DNA of 64,000 bases from Synaphobranchus kaupii. Taxonomy: Eukaryota; Chordata; Actinopteri; Anguilliformes; Synaphobranchidae. Where the stretch lies: positions 80,050,710-80,114,709 of the forward strand of contig CM056376.1 of the NCBI GenBank assembly GCA_029718625.1, written 5' to 3'. Positions 11,201-23,600 of the stretch are shown in pieces. Both the position numbers and the translations under genes were made by a program. The notes beneath the pieces were generated by a model that did no database searches, was not told the DNA's origin, and saw nothing but the letters and a program-made list of their open reading frames with translations. Within the stretch, counting starts at the first letter, position 1. Each line of letters begins with the position of its first letter.

Positions 11201-14200
11201 TAGAGACGACACACGGACGAGGGGGGTGGGGGTAGGGCCGAAAAAAAGCAAGAAATGGAAGAAAGAAAAGGACAGAGGGTCAGAAAAAGAGAAAATGAGA
11301 CAAAGGGAAATGGGAAAAGGGTAGAGGTTGGGAATGGGGCCTGACAAGTGAGAAGGCGTTTTTCAAGCGGGACGCAGTGGGAAGGTAATTTTACAGCTGA
11401 AACGGAACGAGTCGTGCAGCTCCAGCACGCATCACACGACAGGCCTCAAGAGTTTTATAATTCAGCGTCGCCTCCGACTCGAGCGTCGAAGGTTTCGTTC
11501 CGCATACCTTCCGATTTGGAGCAGAACACCGAGTTTGACGTTTCCTTGGCGGGACATCTACCGCGTCTAAAAAAAGTAACATTAACAGACAGCGCCGGTG
11601 CCACGCTACCTTTTGCATTTCAGGACCGTCTCGCCACGGGACTGTTCAGTTACGCAAGGAGGCTCGAGGGAGGATATGCAGTTACAAACATAAACATTCC
11701 TCAAAAGGCGTAGTGCAGATGCACATCTGATGCAAATCCGTAGAAGGTGGAACATCTGGCACCGAGTGACAGGTCATACAAACTGAGATGAACGGGGCGG
11801 GGGCATAGCAAGGGCGCGAGAAAATCCTGACAAATCAACAGTGAACAAAACCTGGCAAAGCAAAATATCATTCGAGAGGCTAAAGGGCTAAAGGGGTTCT
11901 GGGTGTCTGCATTCTTCAAAATAGCGAGCCTTATATTCTTGGATGCCGCCGAATCTTCAAATTGACGTGCAGCCAATAAAAAACGCTGAAAAGAGCCTCA
12001 AAACACATCCTGGCCTTTATTTAAATTTTGTTGGATATCACTGCACAAGTGAGGCCAGTTCTTTTATAATGCTTTCAGTATGGTCTTAAAGGGACAGTTC
12101 AGATAAATAAAAAATATACAAATAAATAAATCACTTTTTGCATCTGTTTTTGACCCAGACAGTTTCTATGTGCAATGAAGGATATCTTTAATACACGCTC
12201 ATACACTTCATGCAACTCCAAAGCGGCTTGTACAGAGAGGTCGTATGCATGTACAGTGCCCTCCAATATTATTGGCACCCCTGGTAAATATGTGTAAAAA
12301 GGGTTATAAACAATTCACCGTTTGGTGAATTAGCTTAATGTCACACTGAAAAAATGAGAAAAATCTAACCTTTAATTGAAGTAAATTTATTATGAGAAAA
12401 AAAAATCCCTCATCAAGAAATAATTATTTTTAACAAAACCACGTGCCACAATTATTTGCACCCCTGCATTTATACATAGAATAAAATAATCATTTTTAAT
12501 AATTGGTCGCATATCCTTTGCATGCCATGTCTTCCTGATGTCTGTGACCCAAAAACATCAAAAGACTCCTGATATCTTATTTTCTGGTACTCTTACAAGC
12601 GATACTACATGGTTGGTAAAATGGCTGCAAGTCATCAAGAGTCTGAGGTATGAAATGTGCCTCAAACCATCACTCTGCTGCCAGATATGCAGTAGATATG
12701 GATGGATCACTTTAAGGGTTGTTTCTCCTGACAAATTTTCCTATTGAACTCTATGGAAAAAATAAGTCAGGAGAAGAAACCCTTCAAGTTATCCATCCAT
12801 ATCTATTGTATTTCTGGCAGCAGAGTGATGTTTTAAGGCTTGTTTGATACGTCAGACCCTTGATGACTTAGAGCCATTTAGCCAACCATGTGTTCCATAC
12901 TGTTCCAGTGTAATTTACAGCTAAATCTAGTCCCACCCCCCAATTCCCATAGAGATCCATTCAAATGCAGAGACGTTATATTCATATTTACAGCCTCTGC
13001 AAACAAGTGTACAAGCTGTTTAGGAATTACGTTTAGTGTAATTCCTTGGTTTTAAACCACAAACCTGCAAATGCTCTATATGTGGTATTGCAACGCTGGC
13101 AGGTTGATAGAATAAATGTCTAAAATATCCGTCATAGTACATTCAAACTGTCTGGACTATAACTGTAAAATAATACCCAAAAACCCGAGAAAATGAGCGG
13201 TGCCTTTCAGGACTTTATGAAATGGGGTCCATATCTTGCTTTGCCATGGATTAACCTGTGTACTGATAAGAAAAACCAAAACCTCCCAGTTATTAAATGC
13301 TCTTCCACACACTGAATTCTCACACTGCGAACGAAAACATACATCACAAGGTAATGTTTTCTCATCAGAATAAAAAATATACAGTCTATGTATGAATCAC
13401 TGGCACACACACACCCAAAAACACACGCACAAGCACGCACGCACGCACACGCACGCACACACAGTACCTTTAGTTCCTCCTCCATCTCAGAGATCTTCCT
13501 TTCTAGAGCTCTTCTTTCCTGTGGGCAGGGGAGGATAACGTGACTCATTATTCATTTACACCGTCTGACATGAACAAAAGCCAAGCTTGTGCATCACACA
13601 ACCAAAGAGCTTTCCAGACTGCATCCATTTCCTGCATTTGCTACTCAATCGCTATTCAGTCAACGCTAGTCCTCCAGTGTTGCGATGCCAATTATGCTTT
13701 GAGTTGGTTAACACTGCAAAATATTCTGTAATGGCAGTACTTTATTAATATAGCACAACAGGTAATTTTACATACAACAGTAACAGCGATAACAGTTGTG
13801 AGAACCGTCATGACGGAACACAGTACTATCACTACGGTGGAGGATAATGGATGCAGTGTGTGAACCGCGGGTGAAAACAGGGTGAGGGGTGGAGAGAAGT
13901 GCAGCCTGAAACACAAGCATGACCGTGAAGCAAGTCCAGCCAATACAGTGGACACAACCCCAAAAAAAGACAGCATTGGCGCATTATGGGACGTGTGAAA
14001 CCCGACTTCCTGGACAGAGGTAAATGAACCTCGACAGAAAAATATCCTAAAACGCCCAGGTGAACCCAAAAATGTCCAGGAGAATATGTAAATTGCAGGG
14101 TATTTATTCAACACGTACACGGCCGCCTAACTAAGCCAAAACCACTGCGGCGTGATATTGTGGGTGGAAATTCAAAGGGAGGACAAACTTGTTTAACCAA

Positions 14201-14600
14201 TTGTTGCTTGGCAAATGCTCAAGTGTGAACACGGAGGCCTTCGAAAACAAACGAGACTACAGCCCCCCCCCCCACCCCCCCCGGATCAACTGCCCACAGA
14301 ATACCATAGTAATACGATGAATGAAAGAAACTCGCTAAGGACAAAAGCTGAATGGCTTGGAGTGAATTGAAATGGGGAGGTGAACCCTACTCAACAGATT
14401 GTTAATAAAAATTGAAAAAACTGACGTTTGTTTACACACCAACAACAGAATACGTTTTGTGAATGAAAGACTAGTCAAACTGAAGGGTGGTGGTGTGTCT
14501 GTATTTATATATATATATTAAAAAAAACTTTAAAAAAACTGAAAAGCATGTGCAAAACTACTCAGAGCATGTGATATGACATTCCTCCTTCACATATTCC

Positions 14601-14635
<35 letters not shown>

Positions 14636-17600
14636 GACACACCCACACACCCACACACACACACACACAGACGAGAGACTGCCACTATCGACTCCCTGGA
14701 GGTGGACACACACTGTCTACAGGAACTAAACAAACAGGTGAAAGAAGGAGCATGTGATTTGGGTCACGAATGGGAGGAGGGGGGTCTCCCCAGAGAGTAG
14801 GAGCAGACTGTGAATCGACAGCCAGCAGCAGAAGGCAACGTGCTGTAGAAACTCAGGTTAGACCATACCACCCAGCTGAAATTGGGTCTTGCCAGTAACC
14901 TTCAGACATAAATCAGTTTGTTACAACACAATTGGCTAATGGAGCCAGCCTGAGACAAGGACATTAGTTTTGATTCCACAATGATAGACGGCAGGGTTCT
15001 TAAAGCCCGTTTGCTCGTAGGGGGGCAAAGAACGCGCTTAGTTCAGCGTTCAGGCTTCTGAAGCTCATTTCGCCATGTGTACATTTACAAGTAACTACTG
15101 ATGTAATACATTAGTAACGCTAATGATATAGAACTGTATGAGAGGAGGTCATTACCCTTTTTTCCATTTCCAGCTGTGAACGGTCAGCGAATCTCTCCTG
15201 CCTCTGAAACACAAAGCAAACGCGCTTGAGAATCTAGGGTTTTTCCTCTTGTGACATCACAATCTAATTTGCATGGCCAGTCAGAGCTGAAAAACCAGTC
15301 AGTCCACAGATATCAGTGAATGACCCCAAAGGAAATGCGTGAAGCGGGATCCAATTGGACATGCCGACAGTCAACACATAAATGCACAGAGCCATCTTAT
15401 AGCTACCCTACATCTGAGTTGCGATGGCTGCCTCCCGGATACTGACCTGCGTCGCCTTTTCCAGCTGTAGCTTCAAGTCCGACAGCTCCAGGTCCGTGTC
15501 GCGTAACTGGGCCTTCAGCTTTTCGTTTTCAGCTAGGATCTGTTCATAAAGCTTGGAGAACATGCAGCCTTTTCAGACATGGCTCATCATGTTATACCGT
15601 AACATTTTCCACGTTGATAAAAGGCAATAGGACCTTACATTATACACAAAACAAACAATCTTGATCACGGGGCAAAATAAGTCAAACGTAAAGAGTGAGA
15701 TATTTACTGCGGTTCAGTTCACTTTCACAACCACCGATACCATAATTACACATCAACAATATTTTATTTTTATACAAAATATAAAAAATATACATATAAA
15801 TACACAAAATATCTAAGCAAAGATAAAGTAATTAGAGTTTCACCTCTTGGTGCCCTATAGTTTGATGGTTTGATCCGATTGGTTGAAAGGTGTGAGGGCG
15901 GTTACCTTTTTGTAATCAGTGGTGTCGTCCCTCTCCAGTCTGCTCAGATAGGGCCTCCTGCCTTCGCTGTAGCTGCGATCGTATCGCTCAGTAGAAGAAG
16001 TGCTAGTCAGTCCAGAGTCGCCCCTGTCAAACACGCCAAAGTTCACCCACGTCATTTTTACAATCCCCAGACGTCAAAAATCACATTTACCATAATAAAT
16101 AAAAAAACTTGAGCCTTTAAGTGGCAGCAGATTTACAGAAAAATGGTGACTAGCACACATACCTTGAAAGTCGGTCACTCTGAAAAAGAAAACAAAAGAG
16201 GGTATTATTTTCAATGCCTCTCAAGCTCGGTGGCGAATTCACAAAACAAAGCAGGCGGGTGTGTGAGATTTTTTAAAAATTGCGCAGCTTTTCAGCCGTC
16301 TAGACTGCTACGTCAGGGGAACGTGCATTATTAATTAGCGCATTATAATTTAGGATGTTTAGAATGCCCGTTAAGCCGGACCACATGCAGAGCGGATCAG
16401 ACACAGGCGGTCTCTGATTGCGGGCGACGTGAGAACAGCGCTCAATTAGGAAAAAAAAAAGAATGCCTGAGAACAAACGCTCATCAGTCTCTGCGCGGTA
16501 AGGGTCTCGTAACCGTTCTGAATCCCACACGAAATGACACAATGCAGCGGCGGAACGCTTGATCTTAATCGCGCACTAACAAAAGACCCGTCGATTTTCG
16601 CCATTTTTACTTGTCTAACAGGCACGGACATGCTTCATTTGAACCGGTCGGAAGTTTTGTACGCCGATCTGGAAGGAGTTGAACTGGAGATTGCATGAGC
16701 TAAATCCAAACACGAAGTGGGGAGATCTGAAGCTACAGTATGCCCTTCATGAACCTGCTAAAAAATAAAAGTGCTGTTGATGTGACGTCACAATGGAAAA
16801 GCAGACAATAGAACAGGTAAATGAAATGCATCCGTCTCCCTTCAGTAAGTAGTAACATTGGAATTCTAAAAGCCTGGAGAATGTCAGCCTTTTCAATACT
16901 CCGTTCACATTGAGGGTTCTCTCATGTTTAATCTTCCGGCGACTCGGCCTACCGTCCCCAGGATCCCCGGTCTTTCCCAGCCTGCCGCGGCCTGGCAGAC
17001 CGCCTCAAAGGGTGGGGTTGGGCTCCGGGCAGGAGGGGGTGGCGTGAGCACGACCATGTCCGCCTCCCCGCCTCCTTCCGCCATTCCGTTCGCCGCGAGG
17101 GTCGGAGAAGGCGGGTAAGCGTACGAGTCTTCTCTAATTACGGGGCTTTTAATCCAGACCTCCCTTGTAACGGCCTTACAGGACGCTGGGCTCTTTAGCA
17201 TCCAGGAAATCTGAATGCCAGGAACAGCTGCCTCTTCTGGCCTCAGAGTGTTTTATTTATATATTTTTTAAAGTACGGCGCACCCGGAGCAGATGAAAGC
17301 ACTCTACCTATTCAGCCGGTTTAATCCAATTTCTTTCAAGATGGTTTCAAAGGAATGTGCTGCTTCACATGGGAGTCAAAGCCAACATCTGAGCTTATGT
17401 TCACTGACAGCTCCTGTATTTCTATACCGGGGCTCACAGACTCTGCTGGTGAGCGAGACCGGTACTGGCCCATTAATGACAACAGGAATGCTCAAAACCA
17501 TTTTTAGACCGTTTTTTTAATGTTGTGTGGGGCACACTAAGTTAAACATGCTCAAAAACAGCTTAATCGAGCTGAATTTCACATTGAACATCTTAACCTG

Positions 17601-20600
17601 TGCAAGGGCTACATGCGTTGTGTCCACCGTCTTTGGATTTCACTTACTAATACTGAACTAAATATGCCAGGAAAATTAATAATACATAAACTAATCACAG
17701 CTGGGTGAGCAGAGTAATACCCTTGGTGCACTTCAATGACAATTATTTTTCCCCAAGAAACCAACCGAAACTTCCAGATTTACTTTTAACAAACACCCCC
17801 CCAATAATCGCAGAGGGTCACAGTTGGTACATTTTGACCCCTTCATATTCCACCCTGTTACATCCCACCAAAGCTGGGCCTCCAATAGCCCTGAGAATCA
17901 AGACCAGCTATCCAGATGCTCACGCTTCATATCATTCTTCTATCTCTGCACATGTTGCATTCATGCCATGAGCAGGTGCCCAGAAGAGCAGAGTGATTTA
18001 AACATACTGTGGAGGGGGGGCATAGGCCTAGAAAGCTGAATAATTTCTACTAACATCCCCTTTATTAACCCAAGAGAAAGCCTACGAGATTAAAGCCCTG
18101 AGGAATCAATTACGCAACATGCGGGCAAACTATCTAACAAGGGAAAGCGAATTTGAAAAAAATTATAAAAATAAATGTAATCTCCAGTGGTAGTTACCAA
18201 GTGCATTTGTTTTTGACAAAAACAAATAATAAAATAAATACATTTGCAAGAAATGTACATGAACACAAAATCAAAATGTTTAGAAGTCAACCGGATGGAA
18301 TTCTTTATGGTTGGGGAATCTTGCTCTGCCAGAATCATGCCATCTTGGACTGATTATGGAGCAAGGTACATGAAGAAACTCACTTGCCAGCTGTTCATTT
18401 AATGAGCTGTGGCTGCTCTGACTTCAGTGTTTGAGATCACCTCGGAAAGCAAACATTTGCTCTGGGTGTCGTGACAATTACAGGAAGGTCAAAAGAGGGT
18501 GAATGACTAACCCGGAGTCAGCGCTGCGAAAGCCCTTTTCTGCGCTGGACAAAATCGTTCCAAAACAGCAGAGGGCAGCGCCAAGCCCACTCACTGCCTG
18601 CCCTCGACTATACAAGGTGAAGCGGAGAAAACAGACCTTGGGGAGACAAAATCTCGCCTGCTGGTGGCCTTACCTGAGGCTCGCCGCGGTTGCCGCCCTC
18701 TTCCGAATCCGACTGCTGATCCGGGTCATTCTCGTCGCTCTGAAACACAACAAGGGAGCCGCGATTGGTCCACCTCTGCCCTGTCAAGGGATTTCTAAAG
18801 GGACATTTCAGGTGTTCCCTGACACTTATTTTACACCATATATAGACCGGTGACTATGCTCCCAAAGAAAGAAAAACATTTTGTTCTTCAAAATGTAACA
18901 TTTTGCTTTTCCACAATAATGATATCTTGATTATATACTTATATTATAAGTCTCATAACTTTATGTCAAACGGTTGTGGAATTATTAGCATTTTTGTGAT
19001 AAGCCATGTCCACTGAAAAATTGGCTCGTTGTTCGGCCATATTTTTACGAGTGCTAAAAAAATTATACGTTTATAAAGATAAAGATGAGGCAAAAACACT
19101 TCCTCAGACTTGTTTTCCATCACATCCTAAAAGTGATCATTTCAAATTGCAGACTTTTTACACTCTGCTGTCCTAGAAAACAGCCACTGAAGAAGTACTA
19201 AGGAACCATCGACCAGACCCACAACCATCCCATGAACCCGATCAATCGGACCCCAGGCACTGCTGCACATTGACAGCTTTGGTTTGTTCCTGAGACCATC
19301 GGCGTATTAAACAGAGCAGCACCGTGAGGGTTACGCTGTCTGCAGGCTTTCTGTTCTGCCAGAGACCCCCTTAAATCACATTAAAACCCAATACATCTTT
19401 TCCACACGATAACAGTTATGACTTGCTATGTATACTGTACAGGGTACCGTTCAATCATTTTGCATGTCAAGCTGAATGAGAGCAACCTGGCACTAGCCAG
19501 GCTATAATCAGGACAAGGCATCGGTTTTGCAAATGGTGCCTGAATGATGCCTCAAACGCCTTCAAAACTGAAATTTTACAAGACAATTTGGTCTGATATG
19601 CAAGCTATAAACTACAAACTGACCTTAGCATAACAAACATGTCCAAAACACTTTTTATCACATTATTTTATTCTAGGTATACAAGAGTGTGATATATAAG
19701 ACTGTACATAGCGCCAGGCATGGTGAATTAACATTTATTGCTGGAAGCGTGGGCGTACTTAAACAGTGCTTCCGGATTGATGGAAACTTCTGCTAACAAG
19801 CTAATGTTCGTTAGGGAAGCTAAATCAGAAGAACTCTATAAGTGGGCGTTTACTTTCTCCCACTTGTAAACCTTCGGTTCATGTTGGTGTGGTGCGTTTC
19901 CACGGCGACTGAAAACCAACCGAGCCTCTCAAGTGAGGCTTGGCCGGCAGAAAGAAAACGTGCTTTTGGGTCCAAGCTGGCCTCACTGCCACCGGCCTCC
20001 TTTAAAGAACAGCCAAACCCCTGCTGTACTAAAGACCTCCGGAACTACAGCGGAGCGGCTGTGTTTCCACACATACAACAGCGCAGCCTCCTGATCTACA
20101 GCAGAGCGGCTGTGTTTCCACTTACAACAGCGCAGCCTCCTGAACTACAGCGGAGCAGCTGTGTTTCCACACATACAACAGCGCAGCCCTCCTGAACTAC
20201 AGCGGAGTGGCTGTGTTTCCACACTTACAACAGCGCAGCCCTCCTGAACTACAGCGGAGCGGCTGTGTTTCCACACTTACAACAGCGCAGACCTCCTGAA
20301 CTACAGCGGAGCGGCTGTGTTTCCACACCTACAACAGCGCAGCCCTCCTGAACTACAGCGGAGCGGCTGTGTTTCCACACCTACAACAGCGCAGCCCTCC
20401 TGAACTACAGCGGAGCGGCTGTGTTTCCACACTTACAACAGCGCAGCCCTCCTGAACTACAGCAGAGCGGCTGTGTTTCCACACATACAACAGCGCAGCC
20501 TCCTGAACTACAGTGGAGCGGCTGTGTTTCCACACCTACAACAGCGCAGCCGTCCTGAACTACAGCGGAGCGGCTGTGTTTCCACACGTACAACAGCGCA

Positions 20601-23600
20601 GCCCTCCTGAACTACAGCGGAGCGGCTGTGTTTCCACACGTACAACAGCGCAGCCTCCTGAACTACAGCGGAGCGGCTGTGTTTCCACACTTACAACAGC
20701 GCAGCCCTCCTGAACTACAGCGGAGCGGCTGTGTTTCCACACTTACAACAGCGCACCCATCCTGAACTACAGCGGAGCGGCTGTGTTTCCACACGTACAA
20801 CAGCGCAGCCCTCCTGAACTACAGCGGAGCGGCTGTGTTTCCACACTTACAACAGCGCAGCCTCCTGAACTACAGCAGAGCGGCTGTGTTTCCACACTTA
20901 CAACAGCGCAGCCCTCCTGAACTACAGTGGAGTGGCTGTGTTTCCACACTTACAACAGCGCACCCATCCTGAACTACAGCGGAGCGGCTGTGTTTCCACA
21001 CTTACAACAGCGCAGCCTCCTGAACTACAGTGGAGTGGCTGTGTTTCCACACATACAACAGCGCAGCCTCCTGAACTACAGCGGAGCGGCTGTGTTTCCA
21101 CACGTACAACAGTGGAGCCCTCTCAGAGGCTCACTCGGTCCAAATACAGCAGGTCTGAAGGGGCAGAGCAGGGATACTCTAACCTAGCACTCGGGGCCAG
21201 TAGTACTGCTGCTTTTCATTCCTCCTCTCCAATCAGGGACTGATTTAAATGACGTACCAGGTGAATAATCTCTGTCCAATCGGTGACAATTATTGGACTA
21301 TCAGGCTGAAGGGAATACCAAAAGAATGGAGAGAGAGATAGAGAGAGAGAGAGAGAGATAGAGGAGTGCAGCGGAGGTGCGCGCACACGATTCTCTTACG
21401 TCCTGAGTCCAGAAGGACACCCCGGTGGAGCGCCTCTTCTCGCGCGGTCGGCGCCGGTCCCGTATGGACCTGGGTTGGGACTTGTCCTCGCCCTCCTTCT
21501 CCTCCTCCTTCTTGTCGAGCTCTGCTCCAGGGATCGGGGTTCCACAGAACAAAGGGTGCAAAGTGAATCTCAGCCCCCACACTTCATGAGCTCTCCGTTT
21601 GGCCGTATAGGCACCGCCATTACACGGCATTCAGTGGCAGGCAATGACATATTACATGTGTCCCGTTTTATCATAATCATAGAATATGAAATACTATCTG
21701 TAGCTTCAGACTAAATGTCTGGGGGAAAAAGGCAGTAAGTGCTGAGATTACACCCCCAGGGAAATGTAAAAAAAAAAACTACATAAAGCGAGAAAACAAA
21801 AATAAACGACTGCACTTGGGTTTATTTTCTCTCAACATCACCCTACGTGTGTTTTCAATCCTTTGTGACGTTCAACATTTCACACTAGGTTATGCAGTTT
21901 GTGGGTTGTTTTATTTAAGTATTTATTATATTTGGGTGGTGAATGCAGAGGGAGCTTGAACAAGCAGTCCAAAGTAGCTTAGCATAGCTTGTCTCTTTCC
22001 ACTTTTCAAGGCAAGCCCAAATAGACAATGTGCAGACATGGATAGTTGGCCACGGTTCAAACAAAACAGACTTCGCCGTAAAACGGGCTTTGATGCTATT
22101 TTGTTCTCTCAATATTAAATTCTCAATTTTAGAACACAGCTCCAGGCCCAATTCCATGCTTAATATTATTCCATAAGCCCATATTAAGAACAGAAACAAA
22201 GTTTCATGTTACAGCCTTCTTTTTTACTTGTAAGATTTCCTGTGTGAATTTAAACTGCAATAGGCAGGCCGGAGCTCAGAGGGCAGAGATCAGAGAGGGT
22301 GGAGATCAGAGAGGGCGGAGCTCTGAGAGGGCGGAGATCAGAAACGGTGGAGATCAGAGAGGGCGGAGATCAGAGAGGGTGGAGATCAGAGAGGGTGGAG
22401 CTCTGAGAGAGCGGAGATCAGAGAGGGCGGAGCTCAGAGGGCAGAGATCAGAGAGGGTGGAGCTCTGAGAAGGCAGATATCAGAGAGGATGGAGCTCTGA
22501 GAAGGCGGAGATCAGACAGGGTGGAGCTCTGAGAAGGTGGAGATCAGAGAGGGTGGAGACCTGAGAGACTGGGGTTTGTCAGTGATTCGGAGGAGGTGTT
22601 AATGAACGGGGTTTGCGAAACGTCTCGCCTGACCTTTCTCGGTCTCCCGCGAGGTCCTGCCCTGGCTGGGGTAGGCCGAGGTGATGCCCGTCAGGCTGTT
22701 GGGCCTGTTCAGGGAGCTGGAGGAGTAGAGGGAGCTGCTGGACGAGGACAGTGAGGCCGTGGAGGCCGGCGTGGTGGCGCTGGAGGTGGAGGACGGCCGG
22801 TAGCGCTGGTACGTCTGAGGAGGGAACGGGGCCGTGCCGTGAGAGCACACCATTGGCAGTAAGGCACGAGCACAACGCAATGCTGTTAACGGCTCGTCCT
22901 GGAGAACGGCATCGTAACACGGTTCCCGTGCCGTATTTTCGCAGCCTGAGCATGGCATGAGATGACCGTGACCGCTGAGATCCAATCAGAAGCCAGAATA
23001 AAGCATAACCAGAACGGTTTTCTTGTGGACTTAACTTTTCTCATATGTCTACAAGTTAAGCGATTTGACAGTTTTGAAATTGTACTGCATTCAATGAAAT
23101 TCTATAATTCTGAACATAACTGTGCACAGGATCTGAAACAGATTTTCAAGTTGCTGAAACTCATTCTATGTACTATAGCGATTACAAGTTGGACAAACGA
23201 TAATAACAACAACAAAAAAATGACAGGCACTGACCTCTTCAAAACTGCGGTAGCGCGACCTGTAATCGTCCTCCTTGGTCTCCGCCTCCTTCTTCTCCTC
23301 CTGCTTCTCTTTGTCCTGTTTCTCCTTCTCCTCTTTCTCCTTCTCCTCTTCACGGGTTCGAATCGGGCGGCTCCGCCCGATGGTCTTCTCGGCCTCCTGG
23401 AGGTCCGTCAGGGTCACGCCCTGCAAGGCCACGAGTCAACGGGCTCAGAGAGAGTCAGACAGCGCGGCGAGCGCGGTGCCGCAATGGATCGCTAACGCAT
23501 TCATGAGCTAGCGCGCAACAGCAACTGCATATGGCAGGTTCTACTGACAATCAATGCAGGCTTTTTTTGACATTACCGATGTACCTTAGTTCCAAACAAG

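Noticed and set aside
10892..11203. Plus-strand and alternative minus-strand ORFs over the E25a exon
   Set aside because: Shadow frames of the GC-rich alternative exon and GA repeat; only the minus frame reading [15 protein letters not shown] has protein-like heptads, an acceptor and matching phase.
20353..21243. Many 60-100-codon ORFs on both strands with repeated [12 protein letters not shown] or VETQPL-like peptides
   Set aside because: They are translations of the intronic minisatellite and arise from its stop-poor unit.
23275..23511. Plus-strand ORF rich in Ser/Phe
   Set aside because: Antisense shadow of the Glu/Lys-rich E16.
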